Below, one piece after another: positions 56,635 through 64,000 of a stretch of DNA of 64,000 bases. The notes below the pieces were generated by a model. That model saw only the letters and a program-made list of their open reading frames with translations. It was not told the DNA's origin and made no database searches. The stretch covers positions 112,690-176,689 of the forward strand of contig BOKO01000011.1 in NCBI GenBank assembly GCA_016861025.1. The letters run 5' to 3'. Source of the DNA: Chloroflexota bacterium (GTDB lineage Bacteria; Chloroflexota; Anaerolineae; Caldilineales; Caldilineaceae). Made by a program: the position numbers and the translations under genes. Each line of letters starts with the position of its first letter. Positions within the stretch are counted from its first letter, which is position 1.

Positions 56635-57870
56635 ATGCCATACCTGCCGCCGACCATTGCCAGCCGTGACCTGCCTCGCCTGCGCGCTGTGACGCAGAGC
56701 TTTCCGCGCCCGCGCCATCCCGATGTCTACGCCGGCGCGTACGCCGAAGCCACTGCGCAGTTGCAGAAATTGGACGCACGGCCAGGCGCGCGCGTCGCCA
56801 TCGGCGTCGGCAGCCGTGGGATTCGCGACATCGCAGCGGTGGTGAGGGCCACTGTCGCCGCATGCAGGGATGCCGGATTGACGCCGTTCGTCACACCGGC
56901 AATGGGCAGCCACGGTGGCGGGACAGCCGACGGGCAACGACATGTGCTCGAACACCTCGGCGTCACCGAAGCCAGCGTCGGCGCACCGATTGTATCCGAC
57001 ACTGCAGTCGAGCAGATCGGCGTAACGAAGTGGGGTATGCCGATCTTCTTCGACAAAACGGCGCTGGCGGCCGATCTGATCGTGCCGGTCAACCGTGTCA
57101 AGCCGCACACCGACTTTGCAGGGACGCATGAGAGCGGCCTGTGCAAGATGCTGGTGATCGGCTTTGCCAACCACATCGGCTGCTCGCGCGTCCATCAGGA
57201 GACTTTCGCCCGCTTTCACCAGGTCGTGCCGGAGACGGCGTCGTTGATTCTGGAAAAAGTTCCGGTTGTCTTTGGCATGGCAATTGTAGAGAACGCTTAC
57301 GACGAGACCTATCTGGTGGAAGCGGTGGCGCGCGAACAGATTCTGGCGCGCGAGGCCGAGCTGTTGCAGATCGCCTACGTCAACATGCCGCGTCTCTACT
57401 TCGAGCATATCGACGTATTGATCGTCGATGAGATCGGTAAAAACATCAGTGGTGCAGGCATGGATCCAAACATCATTGGGCGTACGGCAAAGGGCGCGCT
57501 GGCCGGCTACAATGGCCCGTCGATCACGCGCATTGTTGTGGCTGGGTTGACCAATGCCAGCGGCGGCAATGGCATCGGCATCGGTCAGGCGGACTTCACC
57601 ACACAACAAGCCGCCGCACAGATCGACCGCGAAACGACTTATGCCAACGCCATCGCCGCTGGCACGCCGGAAAGTGGTCGCCTGCCCATCGTGCTGCCTG
57701 CGCTCGACGACGCGCTGCGCGCTGCGCTGCTCACCAGCGGCGTGGATGACTGGTCGCAAGCTGCCGTGGTGCGCATTCAGAACACGCTGCATCTTGATGT
57801 GATTTGGGTCTCCGACGCGCTGGCGCCGGTTGTGGAGACGCACCCTGGCCTGTGCTGGGCGGAAGAATGA
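56635..57870 (+). CDS. LarA-like (DUF2088) protein, nickel-pincer racemase family
   Basis: 411 residues. The N-terminal domain has GVGSRGIRDIAAVVRATVAACRDAGLTPFVTPAMGSHGGGTADGQRHVLEHLGV and VNRVKPHTDFAGTHESGLCKMLVIGFANHIG, positions of the conserved histidines and lysine of LarA that hold the nickel-pincer cofactor (His in KPHTDF, Lys in GLCKML). LarA racemises lactate; homologues epimerise other 2-hydroxyacids. No larB, larC or larE gene is visible, so the cofactor must come from elsewhere or be absent. AGGAG lies 6 nt before the ATG at 56635; the longer frame from 56548 has no such site. The 234 nt before it show no other gene. Confidence 0.82.
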   Translation: MPYLPPTIASRDLPRLRAVTQSFPRPRHPDVYAGAYAEATAQLQKLDARPGARVAIGVGSRGIRDIAAVVRATVAACRDAGLTPFVTPAMGSHGGGTADGQRHVLEHLGVTEASVGAPIVSDTAVEQIGVTKWGMPIFFDKTALAADLIVPVNRVKPHTDFAGTHESGLCKMLVIGFANHIGCSRVHQETFARFHQVVPETASLILEKVPVVFGMAIVENAYDETYLVEAVAREQILAREAELLQIAYVNMPRLYFEHIDVLIVDEIGKNISGAGMDPNIIGRTAKGALAGYNGPSITRIVVAGLTNASGGNGIGIGQADFTTQQAAAQIDRETTYANAIAAGTPESGRLPIVLPALDDALRAALLTSGVDDWSQAAVVRIQNTLHLDVIWVSDALAPVVETHPGLCWAEE

Positions 57871-58785
57871 TGCACTGACCACAACACAGTGTAGAATGAT
57901 GTAATGTTCGCCATCTTTCTTTCGATTGCGCCGATCTTTTTGCTTCTTGTTCTTGGTTATCTACTGCGGCGCAACGGCATTCCGAGCATCGAATTTTGGA
58001 ATCTCAACGATCGGCTTGTCTACTGGGTGCTCTTTCCGGCGTTGCTTTTCAACAATACGTCCACGATCAATCTATCGGGTGACCTGCTCGCTTCGTTTGC
58101 GGCGGCAATCTACGCCGGCTTTGGCGGAGCAGTGCTCTTTGCCCTGGTCAGCAGTCGGTTGGCGAACTTGAGCGGGCCGACCGCCAGCTCGGTGCTGCAA
58201 GGGGCGGCGCGCCACAATTCCTTCATTGCGTTGGCGGTGGCGGAGCGGCTGATCGGCGCCGAAGGATTGGCGCTGGCGTCGCTGGTGACGGCGCTGCTGA
58301 TCCCGGTCACCAACATTACGGTTGTCACGTTGATGGTGATGATGATTCATGGCGGCGGCGCGCCGCGTGCGGTCATCGGCGCAGTGTTGCGCGATCTGGC
58401 GCGCAACCCGCTGCTGATCGCCGTCTTCTTGGGCATCGCCGCCAACTCGCTCGGCGCTACATCGATCCCAATCGTGCACGATATGACCAGGATTCTGGGC
58501 GCGGCGGCGCTGCCAATCATGTTGCTGTGTGTAGGCGCCAACATTCGTTTGCGCGCAATGAGCAGCGCTGGGCTGCCGGTTGCGCTGTCGGTGATCGGCA
58601 AACTGATGGTCTTCCCGGCGCTGATTCTGGCGGCGGCGCAATTCGTCGATCTCTCAGAAACGGCGCTGTTGGTGCTGATCTTCTACGGTGCAGCGCCGAC
58701 TGCCGCCTCCGCCTACACGCTGGCGCGACAGATGGGCGGGGACGCACCGGCGATGGCGACAATCATCACGTTGCAGACTGCGCTC

Positions 58786-59130
<345 letters not shown>

Positions 59131-59419
59131 TGCTGGGGGACAGTCAAAACAAACTCCACCATGACCAAAGCAGTTAACACTAAACTTAAGAAAACAGCGA
59201 GATAGATTGGTAGAAAATGGAACGCTAATGTATTAGCGGGCATTGCTACAAAAATCGCAGCAACGATTAGTCTCCGCTTGGCTTCCTCCCAAGGCTCAAA
59301 ATCCGCAGTTCCTGTTCTATAGAGAATCATCACTCCGAATACAGACATGAGGAGTGACACAACCCATGAAAATACACTGACCCAGATCATGCTTGTGAAT
59401 CCTTGTTGCTATTATACTT

Positions 59420-61046
<1,627 letters not shown>

Positions 61047-61075
<29 letters not shown>

Positions 61076-61334
61076 TGATCGGCGCCCAGAATGTGAAAAC
61101 GAGTCCCCCTATCAAGCCAGCGGTGAATGCACTAACCACCAAACCCTGCCAGCCAGTTGCAGGGATCACGCACCACATGAGTAGAGAGCTTGATAGCCAA
61201 CCAGAAACAAACAATCTTGCTTTCCAAGACAATGTGGTCGGGTAGTTTGCCTTTGCATATTGGATTTGACATGCTACCGTTAGCATTAATGCTAGAACTG
61301 TTGCCGTCCACATTAACAATATTGCACCCCACAT
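61047..61334 (-). CDS. Small membrane protein (95 residues), candidate immunity protein B
   Basis: Three predicted helices. The sequence resembles the 97-residue protein at 61860-62153: YAKANYPTTLSWKARLFVSGW against HAQKNYPFSTRWRFLLFMSGF, and the end FWAPINVQNIYPKK against FWFPKYMQSFCPRK. GGAGG lies 10 nt before the ATG, inside the last codons of the tail gene, whose stop codon is only 2 nt away. This coupling is what is expected for a toxin-immunity pair. Confidence 0.78.
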
Positions 61335-61336
61335 GG

Positions 61337-61753
61337 TTACGGCGCCTCCAATGGGGACACGAATTTATCCCAAGACCATTGCGCAATGCTAACAGTCAGA
61401 CCTACAAGTGCATTTGCTCTACTTCCATACTTTGCACCTACTCGCAAAGTAGTTGTGGCTACAGCTCCGTCCAAAGGCGTGGCATTTCCAGTCAAGACAT
61501 TCCATGCCGTCCATGAGGCTCCGGCTACGCTAAATCCTGTGCTAATAAGGGTGGCGCCAGCCACACACGGTGCAACTCCCCCTGCAGCGCATCCGACTGC
61601 CACCGCCGAGGAGGCCGTCGCCGCAGCGTCGAGCGCCTGCGTCACACAGTCCTGGTGACGACAGTCGGGATACTGTTGGTCATAGACGCTGGCGCCATGC
61701 CGTCCCATGTAGAAGGCGTTGTGGTCGGCCTGCCACGAGCCCATCACCGCCAT
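61337..61753 (-). CDS. Displaced Rhs toxin-like tail without core (module B)
   Basis: 138 residues from the first ATG, though homology starts a few codons earlier (AFAKM). MGSWQADHNAFYMGRHG and YPDCRHQDCVTQ match the tail of the large Rhs almost exactly, after which the sequence diverges into its own hydrophobic Ala/Gly-rich end (SSAVAVGCAAGGVAPCVAGATLI). No Rhs core, so it cannot be delivered unless recombined onto one. The stop is 2 nt before the candidate immunity gene B. Confidence 0.75.
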   Translation of the reverse strand: MAVMGSWQADHNAFYMGRHGASVYDQQYPDCRHQDCVTQALDAAATASSAVAVGCAAGGVAPCVAGATLISTGFSVAGASWTAWNVLTGNATPLDGAVATTTLRVGAKYGSRANALVGLTVSIAQWSWDKFVSPLEAP

Positions 61754-61859
61754 CTTGGCAAAGGCAGCCTCACGGAAACTTAGGCTTCTGCATGGTGACC
61801 GCTCTTTTTGGTTGATTTTGAATCGTTCACTACAACTGACTGGGAGGACTCGGATCTTT

Positions 61860-62152
61860 CTATTTTCTGGGACAAAATGACTGCATATATTTGGGAAACC
61901 AAAAGAGCGAAATTAACCCCAGAGATATCCCCCCAGTCGCCATGCTGACCACTATACTTGCCAGACCATACTCAACCATTAACCCCCAAAAGCCAAGAGT
62001 TCCAGCTAAGAATCCGCTCATGAATAACAAAAACCGCCATCTAGTCGAAAAAGGATAGTTCTTCTGGGCATGTTTCCAGTGTAGGTAGCCTCCGAGGATG
62101 CAAGCAACAAGAAAAAACGTCCATTTCAGCATTTGCATTAGTATGGGTTGCA

Positions 62153-62153
<1 letters not shown>
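61860..62153 (-). CDS. Small membrane protein (97 residues), candidate immunity protein A
   Basis: Three predicted helices (about 8-24, 37-58, 65-85). The ATG shares a base with the stop codon of the large Rhs gene (TGATG), and GGGAG lies 8 nt before it, so translation is coupled. A longer frame to 62195 exists but would start inside the Rhs tail. It resembles immunity candidate B. The DNA is AT-rich like the end of the tail gene. Confidence 0.78.

Positions 62154-64000
<1,847 letters not shown>

Overview
The window looks like a chromosomal piece of a GC-rich, filamentous-type member of the Chloroflexota (Caldilineae/Anaerolineae-like). I infer this from gene content and style only: a T-box leader in front of thrS, menaquinone genes, stand-alone DUF2344 protein, NarL-type two-component genes with Reg_prop propellers, several genes whose -10 box lies 6-7 nt before the start codon, and short dispersed repeat families between genes. 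No rRNA is present; there is one tRNA.

Layout. 1-8.6 kb: a HAD phosphatase fragment, a SorC-type regulator with two matched operators, a TauE-type exporter, a secreted hydrolase-META fusion, a GT2 glycosyltransferase, an ArsA-type ATPase and a methyltransferase. 8.6-14 kb: truD, a LON-substrate-domain protein, tRNA-Val(GAC), then a threonine T-box leader commanding an M20 peptidase and thrS. 14-18.2 kb: hydrolase, DUF2344 protein, menB-menC. 18.4-24.4 kb: an intracellular GH13 alpha-glucosidase and a 1453-residue secreted modular GH13 enzyme. 24.4-31.6 kb: a four-gene minus-strand cluster (sugar kinase-pyrophosphorylase fusion, C69 Ntn hydrolase, class III aminotransferase, kinase-like protein) with no pathway I recognise. 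31.8-36.9 kb: a pair of unequal acyl-CoA dehydrogenases, GT4, membrane protein, Fur-family regulator. 37-41 kb: large membrane protein, folD and fchA.

41-51 kb: lon-holA-recF followed at once by a 1058-residue SF1 helicase with a RelE-like N-terminus, then a MarR-MFS operon with a readable autorepression site. 51.4-58.8 kb: propeller histidine kinase and response regulator, three small genes (one only 33 residues), a LarA-like protein and an AEC transporter. 58.8-64 kb: an Rhs/YD-repeat polymorphic toxin array on the minus strand: one large Rhs running off the window, a displaced tail, two displaced core fragments, and three 95-97-residue membrane proteins placed exactly where immunity proteins are expected.

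The best candidates for new biology are the Thr T-box/M20/thrS unit adjoining tRNA-Val, the 24.4-31.6 kb cluster, the RelE-like/helicase fusion after recF, and the Rhs toxin tails with their membrane immunity candidates. Two genes also carry repeat-derived, in-frame insertions. All functional statements rest on reading motifs by eye; no database search was run.
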